Of a stretch of DNA of 64,000 bases, positions 55,624 to 63,084 are shown one piece after another. The DNA comes from Microcella indica (lineage in GTDB: Bacteria > Actinomycetota > Actinomycetes > Actinomycetales > Microbacteriaceae), in NCBI RefSeq assembly GCF_013414345.1, contig NZ_CP058670.1, positions 2,108,001 through 2,172,000 on the forward strand. Direction: 5' to 3'. Position 1 is the stretch's first letter. Each line of letters opens with the position of its first letter. Position numbers and translations under genes: made by a program. The notes below the pieces were generated by a model. The model was not told the DNA's origin, did not search any database, and was given only the letters and a program-made list of their open reading frames with translations.

Positions 55624-56546
55624 TCGATGAGACTCCGGCCGGTGAGGCGCAGGAAGACGTCTTCGAGGCTCGAGCGGCGCACGAGCGAGGTGATGGGATG
55701 CAGGCCCCGCTCGGTGAGCGCGACGAGGTCAGCCTCGCCGTTCGCGCTGTAGATGAGCAGGCGGTCGGGCAGCACCTCGATGCGCTCCCCGAGGCCGACG
55801 ATCTGCTCGGCGACCTGCGCGTTGCGGTCGCTGCCGAAGCGCACCTCGAGCACCTCGCGGCTCGAGTGGTCGCGAATCAGCTGAGCGGGCGAGCCCTCGG
55901 CCATGATGCGGCCCTTGTCGACGACCACGAGCCGGTCGCACAGCTGCTCGGCCTCGTCCATGTAGTGCGTCGTGAGCACGAGCGTCGTGCCCTGCTCCTT
56001 GAGACGGAAGAGGCGGTCCCACAGGATGTGCCGTGCCTGCGGGTCGAGGCCCGTCGTGGGCTCGTCGAGCAGCAGGATGCGCGGCTCGTTGATGAGCGCG
56101 CGCGCGATCGTGAGGCGGCGCTTCATGCCGCCCGAGAGGTCGTCGACCTTCGCCTTGGCCCGGTCGGCGAGCTGGGCGAACTCGAGCAGAGCGTCGGCGC
56201 GCTCGGCGACGAGTGCCCGCGGCAGCCCGAAGTACCGACCGTAGACGAGCAGGTTGTCGCGCACGCGCAGATCCATGTCGAGGTTGTCCTGCTGCGGCAC
56301 GACGCCGAGCTGCGAGCGGATGTCGGGCCCGTGATGCTCGGGGTCGAGTCCCAGGATCGTTAGGTCGCCGCTCGTACGCGTCGACACCGCACCCACCATG
56401 CGCATCGTCGTCGACTTGCCGGCGCCGTTCGGCCCGAGCAGCCCGAACGCCTCCCCCGGCGCGACCTCGAAATCGATGCTGTCGACGGCGGCGACACCAC
56501 CATAGGTCTTGGTGAGGGCGGTCGCGGAGATGACGGACTCTGGCAC
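55620..56546 (-). CDS. ABC-2 exporter ATP-binding protein (DrrA-like)
   Basis: A 308-residue ATPase. Walker A 'GLLGPNGAGKSTTMRM', Q-loop 'VPQQDNLDMDLRVRDNLLV', signature 'DDLSGGMKRRLTIARAL', Walker B 'ILLLDEPTTGLD' and H-loop 'LTTHYMDEAEQLCDRL' are all intact, with a C-terminal extension typical of DrrA/NodI drug- and polysaccharide-export ATPases. The GTG at 56546 is favoured because TAGGCT lies eight bases upstream; the longer frame to 56597 runs through that promoter. Confidence 0.92.
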   Translation of the reverse strand: MPESVISATALTKTYGGVAAVDSIDFEVAPGEAFGLLGPNGAGKSTTMRMVGAVSTRTSGDLTILGLDPEHHGPDIRSQLGVVPQQDNLDMDLRVRDNLLVYGRYFGLPRALVAERADALLEFAQLADRAKAKVDDLSGGMKRRLTIARALINEPRILLLDEPTTGLDPQARHILWDRLFRLKEQGTTLVLTTHYMDEAEQLCDRLVVVDKGRIMAEGSPAQLIRDHSSREVLEVRFGSDRNAQVAEQIVGLGERIEVLPDRLLIYSANGEADLVALTERGLHPITSLVRRSSLEDVFLRLTGRSLIE

Positions 56547-56554
56547 GAGATCAG

Positions 56555-56560
56555 AGCCTA
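56555..56560 (-). promoter_or_regulatory. -10 element of the ABC-2 operon
   Basis: Minus-strand TAGGCT, eight bases before the GTG at 56546; leaderless or nearly so. Confidence 0.5.
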
Positions 56561-56622
56561 GACCCGGGCGGCTGACAGTGCCGCACGGCTCGCTCATGGC
56601 CGGAGTCGGGCAGGATCATGGC

Positions 56623-58479
56623 ATGAGCTCGCGCGCACACCCGGCCCCCGCCACCCCCCGACGCAGCCTCCTCGGCAGGCCGGTCGACGACGGCCCGCGC
56701 GCGAGCTTCAGCCAGCTCATGCCCTACCTGCTCGAGCACCGCGGGGTGCTCTCCTGGGTCATCGTCATCAGCGTGCTCGGCGCGGGCGCCTCCCTCGCGC
56801 AGCCTCTCCTCGTCGCCCAGGTGATCTCGACGGTCGAGGAGGGCGGCGAGCTCGGCGCTCTCGTGGCGCTGCTCGTCGGGCTCGTCGTGCTCGCGGGCCT
56901 CCTGAGCGGCTTCGGCCACTACCTGCTGCAGCGCACGGGCGAGGGGGTCGTGCTCTCGAGCCGCCGCACGCTCGTGCGCCGACTCCTGCACCTGCCGATC
57001 AGCGAGTTCGATCAGCGCCGCACGGGCGACCTCGTGAGCCGCGTGGGCAGTGACACGACCCTGTTGCGCGCCGTGCTCACGCAGGGACTCGTCGAGGCGA
57101 TCGGTGGCAGCCTCACCTTCCTCGGCGCCCTCGTCGCGATGATCATCATCGACCCCGTGCTGCTGCTGCTCACGGTGCTCGTGATCGCCGTGTCGGTCGT
57201 CACCGTCGTGCTGCTCTCGGCGCGCATCCGCGTCGCCAGCCGCAAGGCGCAGGAGAAGGTGGGAGACCTCGCCGCAGCGGTCGAGCGGGCGATCTCCTCC
57301 GTACGCACGGTGCGCGCCGCGAACGCGACGGAGCGCGAGATCGCGACCATCCACGAGGATGCTCGAGGCGCGTGGCTCCAAGGGATCAAGGTCGCCAAGA
57401 TCTCCGCGCTCGTCGTGCCGATCTCGTCGATCGCGCTGCAGATCTCGTTCCTCGTGGTGCTCGGCGTGGGCGGCTACCGCGTCGCGGCCGGCGATATCGA
57501 GATCGCCGAGCTCGTCGCCTTCATCCTGTTCCTCTTCCTCCTCATCGGCCCGCTCGGGCAGGCCTTCGGGGCGATCACGAGCGTCAACAGCGCGCTCGGA
57601 GCCCTCGGGCGCATCCAGGAGATCATCGCCCTGCCGAGCGAGGCGGAAGGCGACGCTGACGTGGCGCCCGCCGCGGCGACCGGCGACCGTGCCGCGATCG
57701 CGTTCGACGACGTGCACTTCCGGTACCCGGAGGCCGCGCGCAAGACCGAGCAGGAGAAGGTCATCGCGGAAGTGGTCGGCGAGGAGACCCGGAATGACAC
57801 CACTGTTCTGCGCGGGGTGACGTTCGCGGTGCCCCAGGGCTCGCGCACGGCGCTCGTCGGGCCGAGCGGAGCGGGCAAGTCGACGATCCTGTCGCTCATC
57901 GAGCGCTTCTACGACCCGACCGGCGGTGTCATCCGCATGGAGGGGGTCGACATCCGCGCACTCGATCGCCTCGAGCTGCGCAACCGCATCGGCTACGTGG
58001 AGCAGGACGCCCCGGTCCTCGCCGGCACCCTGCGCGACAACCTCCTGCTCGGCTCACCGACGGCGAGCGACGACGATTGCGTCGCGGTGCTCGAGCGCGT
58101 CAACCTGCTCGAGGTGCTGCAGCGCAGCGACGAGGGGCTCGACGCGCAGGTGGGCGAGAGCGGAGTCATGCTCTCCGGCGGCGAGCGCCAGCGACTCGCC
58201 ATCGCTCGGGCACTCCTCGCCGCTCCCCCGATCCTGCTGCTCGACGAGTCGACGTCGTCGCTCGACGGAGTCAACGAGCGGCTCATGCGCGAGGCGATCG
58301 ACGCCGTCTCCGCCGATCGCACGCTCATCGTCATCGCGCACCGGCTCTCGACGGTCGTCGACAGCGATCAGATCGTCGTGCTCGAGCACGGGCGCGTGAT
58401 CGGCACCGGCGTGCACGCGGACCTCGTGCGCGACGTGCCGCTCTATCGCGAGCTCGCGCAGCACCAGCTGCTCACGTAG
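56623..58479 (+). CDS. ABC exporter, half-transporter with fused membrane and ATPase domains
   Basis: A 618-residue type IV ABC exporter (MsbA/LmrA-like). The membrane domain (about 25-335) has six helices and the coupling motif 'EFDQRRTGDLVSRVGSDTTLL'. The nucleotide-binding domain has Walker A 'GPSGAGKSTILSL', Q-loop 'YVEQDAPVLAGTLRDNLLLG', signature 'MLSGGERQRLAIARALL', Walker B 'ILLLDESTSSLD' and 'IVIAHRLSTV'. It would work as a homodimer exporting lipid or drug. Divergent from the ABC-2 operon with a 76-bp gap. Confidence 0.93.
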   Translation: MSSRAHPAPATPRRSLLGRPVDDGPRASFSQLMPYLLEHRGVLSWVIVISVLGAGASLAQPLLVAQVISTVEEGGELGALVALLVGLVVLAGLLSGFGHYLLQRTGEGVVLSSRRTLVRRLLHLPISEFDQRRTGDLVSRVGSDTTLLRAVLTQGLVEAIGGSLTFLGALVAMIIIDPVLLLLTVLVIAVSVVTVVLLSARIRVASRKAQEKVGDLAAAVERAISSVRTVRAANATEREIATIHEDARGAWLQGIKVAKISALVVPISSIALQISFLVVLGVGGYRVAAGDIEIAELVAFILFLFLLIGPLGQAFGAITSVNSALGALGRIQEIIALPSEAEGDADVAPAAATGDRAAIAFDDVHFRYPEAARKTEQEKVIAEVVGEETRNDTTVLRGVTFAVPQGSRTALVGPSGAGKSTILSLIERFYDPTGGVIRMEGVDIRALDRLELRNRIGYVEQDAPVLAGTLRDNLLLGSPTASDDDCVAVLERVNLLEVLQRSDEGLDAQVGESGVMLSGGERQRLAIARALLAAPPILLLDESTSSLDGVNERLMREAIDAVSADRTLIVIAHRLSTVVDSDQIVVLEHGRVIGTGVHADLVRDVPLYRELAQHQLLT

Positions 58480-58497
58480 ACCGGCACGCACCGTGGC

Positions 58498-59082
58498 TCA
58501 GGAGGTGCTGACCTCCACATGGCCACCGGCCTTGGCGATCTCGGAGAGCGCCTCCTCGCTCGACTCGGCGGCGACCCCGGCGACCAGGTTGCGCAGGACC
58601 CGCACGGTTCGCCCGTGCTGCAGGGCGTCGAGGGCCGAGGCGCGCACGCAGTAGTCGGTCGCGAGCCCCACGACGTCGATCTCGGTCACGTCGAGCTCAT
58701 CGAGTGCCTGCGGAACGGAGCGCCCGTCGTCGGTCGTCCCCTCGAAGATCGAGTAGGCGGGAACCCCCTGGCCCTTGCGCACGTGGATGTCGATGAGGCC
58801 CGTATCGATGCTCTCGTGGTACTCGGCGCCGTCGGTGCCGGCCACGCAGTGCACCGGCCAGGTGAGCACGAAGTCGGGTTCAGCATCCGTCGCGAAGTGC
58901 CCGCCGTTGTCGTTATCGCCGTCATGCCAGTCACGCGAGGCGATGACGACGTCGTAGAGGTCGGGGTGCCGCCGCACGTGCTCGGTGATCGCCGCCGCGA
59001 CGGCCGCCCCGCCGTCGACGCCGAGAGCACCACCCTCGGTGAAGTCGTTCTGCACGTCGATGATGAACAGGGCGCGAGCCAT
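58498..59082 (-). CDS. pncA: Nicotinamidase / pyrazinamidase
   Basis: A 194-residue cysteine hydrolase turning nicotinamide into nicotinate for NAD salvage; it also activates pyrazinamide in other actinobacteria. 'LFIIDVQNDFTEGGALGVDGG' holds the catalytic Asp, 'ASRDWHDGDN' and 'GGHF' the metal site, Lys appears in 'VRKGQGVPAYSIFEG', and 'GLATDYCVRASALDAL' the nucleophilic Cys. GGAGG lies upstream of the ATG. Convergent with the ABC exporter, 18 bp apart. Confidence 0.93.
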   Translation of the reverse strand: MARALFIIDVQNDFTEGGALGVDGGAAVAAAITEHVRRHPDLYDVVIASRDWHDGDNDNGGHFATDAEPDFVLTWPVHCVAGTDGAEYHESIDTGLIDIHVRKGQGVPAYSIFEGTTDDGRSVPQALDELDVTEIDVVGLATDYCVRASALDALQHGRTVRVLRNLVAGVAAESSEEALSEIAKAGGHVEVSTS

Positions 59083-59107
59083 GTCGCCTCCAAGTCGAAT
59101 CGGTCGG

Positions 59108-60541
59108 TCAGGTGGTGGAGAGGGCGTTGCCGCAGGTGTACACGCCCGTGGTCAACGTGTCGAGGGCGGCCCGGGCGTTGCCCTGAATGCCCTCGCCTAC
59201 CGCGAAGAACCCGAAGGTCAGGCGCGTGCCGTCCTGAGCGGTCACGATACCCGCGAGGGAGTACGACGTGTCGATCCACCCGGTCTTCGCGGCGACGGCG
59301 CCGCGCGCGATCGCATTCGCACCCGTGAAACGGCTCGAGAGAGACCCGAACTGGCCGGCGACCGGCAACCCTTGCGCGATGTGGTTCAGAGAGCCCTCGC
59401 CGTTCGCGATGCGCACCATGAGCCGGGTCACGTACGAGGGGGGCACGGCGTTGAGGTGGCTGAGGCCGGAGCCGTCGCGGATCGTGAGGCCCGTAACGGG
59501 CACTCCGTACTCGTCGAGCGCGATGCGGAAGGCCGAGGTGAGGGATGCCGCCGAGCCGTCGAGTCCCAGATTCTTCGAGACGACGCGCGCGAGCATCTCG
59601 CCGAGGGCGTTGTCGCTCGTGAGGAGCATCTGAGGGATGAGCGTGCTCACCGGCTGCGAGCGCACCACCCCGAGCGTCTCGGTGTCGGGCGCCGAGCCGA
59701 GGCTCGTGATCGGCGTGCCGCCGGGGTTGCCCGCGGCGGCCAGTGCTTGCGCGAAGGCCTGCCCAGCGCGGGCGACCGGATCCGTCGAGCGGGGGCTCGT
59801 GCCCGCGACGGGGTTCGCACGATCCGCGTCGACCTGGAGCGCGGTCACCTCGGACTGGTATCCGATCGTCTGCTCGCTGCGCGCCCACGAGGGGTCCCAC
59901 TTGTCGGCGGGGTCCCAGTAGGTGGCGTCGAGCACGACCTCGCGAATCGCGGGGGCGTCGGGGTGGGCGGCGGCGTAGGCGGCGACCGTCTGCGCCGCGA
60001 GGTCGGCGAGCTTCGGGGCCCCCCGGTAGAAGCTCTCCTGCCCCGGGGGGAGCCTGCTGAGCGTCGCATCGCCGCCGCCGACGAGCACGACCGTGCCCGG
60101 CTCCGCGCCGTCGACGACTCGGGTGGACAGGCGGTGGTCGGGGCCGAGGACCGCGAGTGCAGCGGCGGCCGTGAGCACCTTGAGCACGCTCGCGGTGCGC
60201 ACGGGACGGTCAGCGGCGCGCTCGAAGAGGATCTCGCCCGTATCCGCGTTGATGACCGACCCGGAGAAGTCACGCAGGCGACCATCCCGAGCGAGGGCGT
60301 CGATCGAGCACGTGCGAATGCCCTGCGCCGCCACGATCGCGTCGGGCACCGATCGAGGGTCGGGCTCGGGAGTGGCCGTCGGAGTCGGAGTCGGCGTCGG
60401 TGCAGCCACCGGCTCGTCCGAGCCCACCGCGACGCCCGTGAACAGAGAGCCCGTGGCGAGGAGCACGAAGGCGACCGTGAGGGCAGTTGTCAGGAGAGCG
60501 CGGGGGCGTCGGCGGCCCGGTGTCGCATCCGGCTCCGTCAT
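59108..60541 (-). CDS. dacB: D-alanyl-D-alanine carboxypeptidase (PBP4/S13 family)
   Basis: A 477-residue exported penicillin-binding protein that trims peptidoglycan stem peptides. A membrane anchor (about 15-38) leads into a Pro/Thr-rich spacer. The three active-site motifs are present: S-x-x-K in 'RTASVLKVLTAAAAL', S-x-N in 'LLTSDNALGEML' and KTG in 'AVAAKTGWIDTS'. The insertion typical of class C PBPs lies between the first two. The ATG at 60541 is set by a leaderless promoter. Confidence 0.92.
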   Translation of the reverse strand: MTEPDATPGRRRPRALLTTALTVAFVLLATGSLFTGVAVGSDEPVAAPTPTPTPTATPEPDPRSVPDAIVAAQGIRTCSIDALARDGRLRDFSGSVINADTGEILFERAADRPVRTASVLKVLTAAAALAVLGPDHRLSTRVVDGAEPGTVVLVGGGDATLSRLPPGQESFYRGAPKLADLAAQTVAAYAAAHPDAPAIREVVLDATYWDPADKWDPSWARSEQTIGYQSEVTALQVDADRANPVAGTSPRSTDPVARAGQAFAQALAAAGNPGGTPITSLGSAPDTETLGVVRSQPVSTLIPQMLLTSDNALGEMLARVVSKNLGLDGSAASLTSAFRIALDEYGVPVTGLTIRDGSGLSHLNAVPPSYVTRLMVRIANGEGSLNHIAQGLPVAGQFGSLSSRFTGANAIARGAVAAKTGWIDTSYSLAGIVTAQDGTRLTFGFFAVGEGIQGNARAALDTLTTGVYTCGNALSTT

Positions 60542-60547
60542 GCGGTC

Positions 60548-60553
60548 ATGGTA
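60548..60553 (-). promoter_or_regulatory. -10 element of a leaderless promoter (dacB)
   Basis: Minus-strand TACCAT lies six bases before the ATG at 60541. Confidence 0.5.
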
Positions 60554-60584
60554 CCCCTCGGGCCGCGGCGCCCGAGGCGTCACG

Positions 60585-61562
60585 TCACTCTCCCGGATAC
60601 CGCAGCCCGATCTGCGCGCGGATCTCATCGAGCACTCCCATGATGGCGACGGTCTCCTCGAGGGGCAGCGAGGCGGGAGCCTCCCCGGCCGCGCGCCGCT
60701 CGAGCTCCCAGGCCTGGAACTCCATGCCGCGCGTGCTCAGGGGGTGCTCGAAGCGCTCCACGACAGAGCCGTCGGCACCGTAGTGAGTGAAGGAGGTCGC
60801 CGTGTACCAGACCGGATCGATGTCGATCCACCCCTGCGTTCCGAGGATCGACGCTCGGTTGGGGCCCTTGGTGTCGAGCACCGAGTGCAGCACCGCCTGC
60901 CGGCCGTCCTCGTGCACGAACTGCATCGCGGTCTGACGATCGACACCCGTCGGCGTCATCGTCGCAGCGGCCGTGATCGACGTCGGCAAGCCCAGGATGT
61001 CGATCGCGAGCGACACCGGGTAGATGCCGAGGTCGAGCAGGGCGCCGCCCCCCAGATCAGGGTTCTGCAGACGGTGCTTCGGATCGGTCGAGATCGACTG
61101 CGAGTGATCGGCGAGCACGGTGCGCACGTCGCCGAGAGCTCCCGCGGCCAGAATCTCGTGGATGCGCACCATGTGCGGCAGGAAGCGGGTCCACATCGCC
61201 TCCATGACGACGACACCGCGCTCTGCGGCGCGGTCAGCGATCTCGCGGGCCTGCCCGGCGTTGACCGTGAAAGACTTCTCGACGAGCACGTGCTTTCCCG
61301 CCTCGATGGCGAGCAGCGCGCACTCGTGGTGCATCGGGTGCGGCGTCGCGACGTACACCGCGTCGACGGTGTCGTCGGCGACGAGCGCCTCATAGCTGCC
61401 GTGCGCGTGCGGAATGCCGAATCGCGCCGCGAAGTCGTCGGCCGATGACTGCGACCGTGAGCCAGCGGCGGTGACCGTGAAGCCGCTCGCCGTCAGATCG
61501 GATGTGAAGGCGCGGGCGATGCCACCCGTCGCAAGGATTCCCCAGCGCAGCCCCGGAGCCAA
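60585..61562 (-). CDS. Gfo/Idh/MocA-family oxidoreductase
   Basis: A 325-residue NAD(P)-dependent dehydrogenase, usually acting on sugars, inositols or dihydrodiols. 'LRWGILATGGIARAFTSDL' binds the nucleotide, 'DAVYVATPHPMHHECALLAIEAGKHVLVEKSFTVN' has the catalytic EK pair, and the C-terminal sheet domain has 'LLDLGIYPVSLAIDILG' (D-x-G-x-Y-P-V). The start is a TTG at 61562 with AGAGG upstream; no ATG or GTG lies nearby. Not obviously coupled to its neighbours. Confidence 0.88.
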   Translation of the reverse strand: MAPGLRWGILATGGIARAFTSDLTASGFTVTAAGSRSQSSADDFAARFGIPHAHGSYEALVADDTVDAVYVATPHPMHHECALLAIEAGKHVLVEKSFTVNAGQAREIADRAAERGVVVMEAMWTRFLPHMVRIHEILAAGALGDVRTVLADHSQSISTDPKHRLQNPDLGGGALLDLGIYPVSLAIDILGLPTSITAAATMTPTGVDRQTAMQFVHEDGRQAVLHSVLDTKGPNRASILGTQGWIDIDPVWYTATSFTHYGADGSVVERFEHPLSTRGMEFQAWELERRAAGEAPASLPLEETVAIMGVLDEIRAQIGLRYPGE

Positions 61563-61624
61563 AGCAGACCTCTTCTCTCGCGGTCGGCATCGGCACCGGC
61601 CGCGAGTAGCAAGCCTACTGAGGT

Positions 61625-62039
61625 GCGGTTAGCAGCTCACCCAGCGCGCAGCGGCCCGCGTGAAGCTGTACGGCTCGTTCGGCACACCACCGTGCGTCAT
61701 CGCGAACAGAATGCACGTACCCGCCATGCTGCCGGTGTTGCCCGGCTTGTACAGCGACGCCCGGTGACCACTGGAAGCCCACCACTTATCCGCCACCGTC
61801 GCACCCGTGTTGCCCGACCCACCAGCAAGATTCCCATCGCAGCCCACACTGGGCACACCATCACTGCGCTGCGACCCGATGTGACCCCACGCACTCATCG
61901 GATCCGTACTGGGATCCTCCGCCATCCAGAACAGACGCTGCTCCATGCACGAGTCGTACCGAATGTTGCCAAACGGCACCGGCGGCAGACAGTTCGCCAC
62001 CCGGATCTCGTTGTACCGCGTCGCGAACGACGCCAGATC
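61625..62039. repeat. 415-bp near-identical direct repeat, copy 2
   Basis: Counterpart of 52827-53241 in the same orientation, three base differences seen. Similarity stops sharply at the start of the linker-coding region. Confidence 0.95.
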
Positions 62040-62594
62040 GGAGGAGGTCGTGCCCGCGACGCCGCCGGCAGACGTCGTGCCGGGCGCGCCGCCGGTGGAG
62101 CCGCCGATCGCCGCCGGGCAGGCCGGGGGCTCCGGTGCGGGCGGAGGCTTCGGGGCGGGGGCGGGCTCGCTCGAGCCCGAACCGCCTGATGACCCACCGG
62201 ACGATGAGCCGCCGCTCGACGAGCCGCTCGACGACGAGCCCTCGCCGGATGCGCTGCCCCCTGCGGAGCTGCCGGAGGAATCGCTGCCCGACCGGTTCGA
62301 TCCGGAGGAGGTGCCGACGGCGACGGGCTTCTGCGCGGAGTGCTCGGTGTCGCTGTCGCGAGAATCGTCGTCGGCGGCCTCGATCACGGAGCGTTCGACC
62401 ATCTCGATGATCCGGATGCTCGACTCGTCCTGTGACCCGCGGGTCTCGATCCCGGAGATCACGGGCGAGCTGCTCGCGGCTCCGGCGCTGTCGCTCGCGA
62501 CGCCGGCCGCCTCGCCGCTCGTACCCCCGAAAATCGGCACGATGACGAGAAGGACCGTCGTGAGAGCGCTTCCCGCGATCACGGATCGAAACAT
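61629..62594 (-). CDS. Secreted CAP-like domain protein, paralog 2
   Basis: A 321-residue exported protein starting at the ATG at 62594; the frame continues upstream only through its own promoter. A signal peptide (about 4-28) is followed by a charged stretch, then a Ser/Gly-rich low-complexity linker (about 85-150) and a short Pro/Ala run. The C-terminal CAP-like domain (about 185-321) differs from paralog 1 by a single residue, as far as I can see (RYNEIRV for RYNQIRV). The linker is unrelated in sequence to that of paralog 1. Same RBS (GGGGGGAG) and related promoter. Probably cell-wall located. Confidence 0.75.
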   Translation of the reverse strand: MFRSVIAGSALTTVLLVIVPIFGGTSGEAAGVASDSAGAASSSPVISGIETRGSQDESSIRIIEMVERSVIEAADDDSRDSDTEHSAQKPVAVGTSSGSNRSGSDSSGSSAGGSASGEGSSSSGSSSGGSSSGGSSGGSGSSEPAPAPKPPPAPEPPACPAAIGGSTGGAPGTTSAGGVAGTTSSDLASFATRYNEIRVANCLPPVPFGNIRYDSCMEQRLFWMAEDPSTDPMSAWGHIGSQRSDGVPSVGCDGNLAGGSGNTGATVADKWWASSGHRASLYKPGNTGSMAGTCILFAMTHGGVPNEPYSFTRAAARWVSC

Positions 62595-62659
62595 GTGAGG
62601 CTCCCCCCGAGCCGGATGGCTCGAACCTGTGGACACACGGCCCCCCGGCCGCTGGTGCC

Positions 62660-62732
62660 ACGGTATGGTGCGCTGTCGCTCCTCGACAAGTGCGTCTGGT
62701 CGCAAAACGAACAGATCACCCGCGAAGTGGGG
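62660..62732 (-). promoter_or_regulatory. CAP-like paralog 2 promoter with shared upstream box
   Basis: Minus-strand TACCGT (-10, 62660-62665) and TTGTCG (-35, 62684-62689, 18-base spacer), with the 46-base box at 62687-62732. The geometry is the same as in paralog 1. Confidence 0.6.
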
Positions 62733-62798
62733 GCGTCAGAGACCCCCGGCGCCCCCCGAATGAGGCACAGGGTGACGGCTGACGCGGGTGGAAGACCG

Positions 62799-62976
62799 TG
62801 GTGCCGGCTGCGGGCGTGGAGCACCGCTCCACGCTGAGAGCCACTCCTGCGCGGCGCCGAGCGAGAGGGTGGAAGACCGTGGTGCCGGCTGCGGGCGTGG
62901 AGCACCGCTCCACGCTGAGAGCGACTCCTGCGCGGCGCCGAGCGCGAGGGCAGAAAACAGTGGTGCCGGCTGCGGG
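62799..62976 (-). repeat. 81-bp tandem array carrying copies of the tRNA-Thr 3' end
   Basis: TGGTGCCGGCTGCGGG occurs at 62799, 62880 and 62961, exactly 81 bp apart. The last copy is the 3' end (with CCA) of the adjoining tRNA gene. The two complete units (62799-62879, 62880-62960) each contain GCGTGGAGC-ACC-GCTCCACGC, a perfect 9-bp hairpin, placed where the T arm would be. Units differ by a few bases, mostly near the tRNA. Together with the paralog 2 promoter this accounts for the gene-free stretch 62595-62960. Confidence 0.9.
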
Positions 62977-63036
62977 ACTTGAACCCGCAACCTTCCGATT
63001 ACAAGTCGGGTGCGCTACCAGTTGCGCCAAGCCGGC
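62961..63036 (-). tRNA. tRNA-Thr (anticodon TGT)
   Basis: The minus strand folds as a full cloverleaf: acceptor GCCGGCT/AGCCGGC, D arm with AACTGGTAG, anticodon loop CTTGTAA, T arm GCGGG-TTCAAGT-CCCGC, and an encoded CCA (62961-62963). The mature body without CCA is 62964-63036 (73 bases). Confidence 0.95.
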
Positions 63037-63084
63037 GAGCGCGCTCGCGGGGAGCGACGCCGTGTGAAGACTACCGCCGTACTG

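Noticed and set aside
52831-62594. Composite transposon flanked by the CAP-like genes
   Set aside because: No transposase, terminal inverted repeats or target duplications; the repeats are coding and end at a domain boundary, which fits gene conversion better.
62799-62960. CRISPR array
   Set aside because: Only two full units; the repeated part is nearly the whole 81 bp, it includes tRNA sequence, there are no unique spacers, and no cas genes are present.
62716-63030. Open frame running through tRNA-Thr and the 81-bp array
   Set aside because: It is the translation of the tRNA gene and its copies (the familiar 'VAGSSPA' artefact), not a protein.
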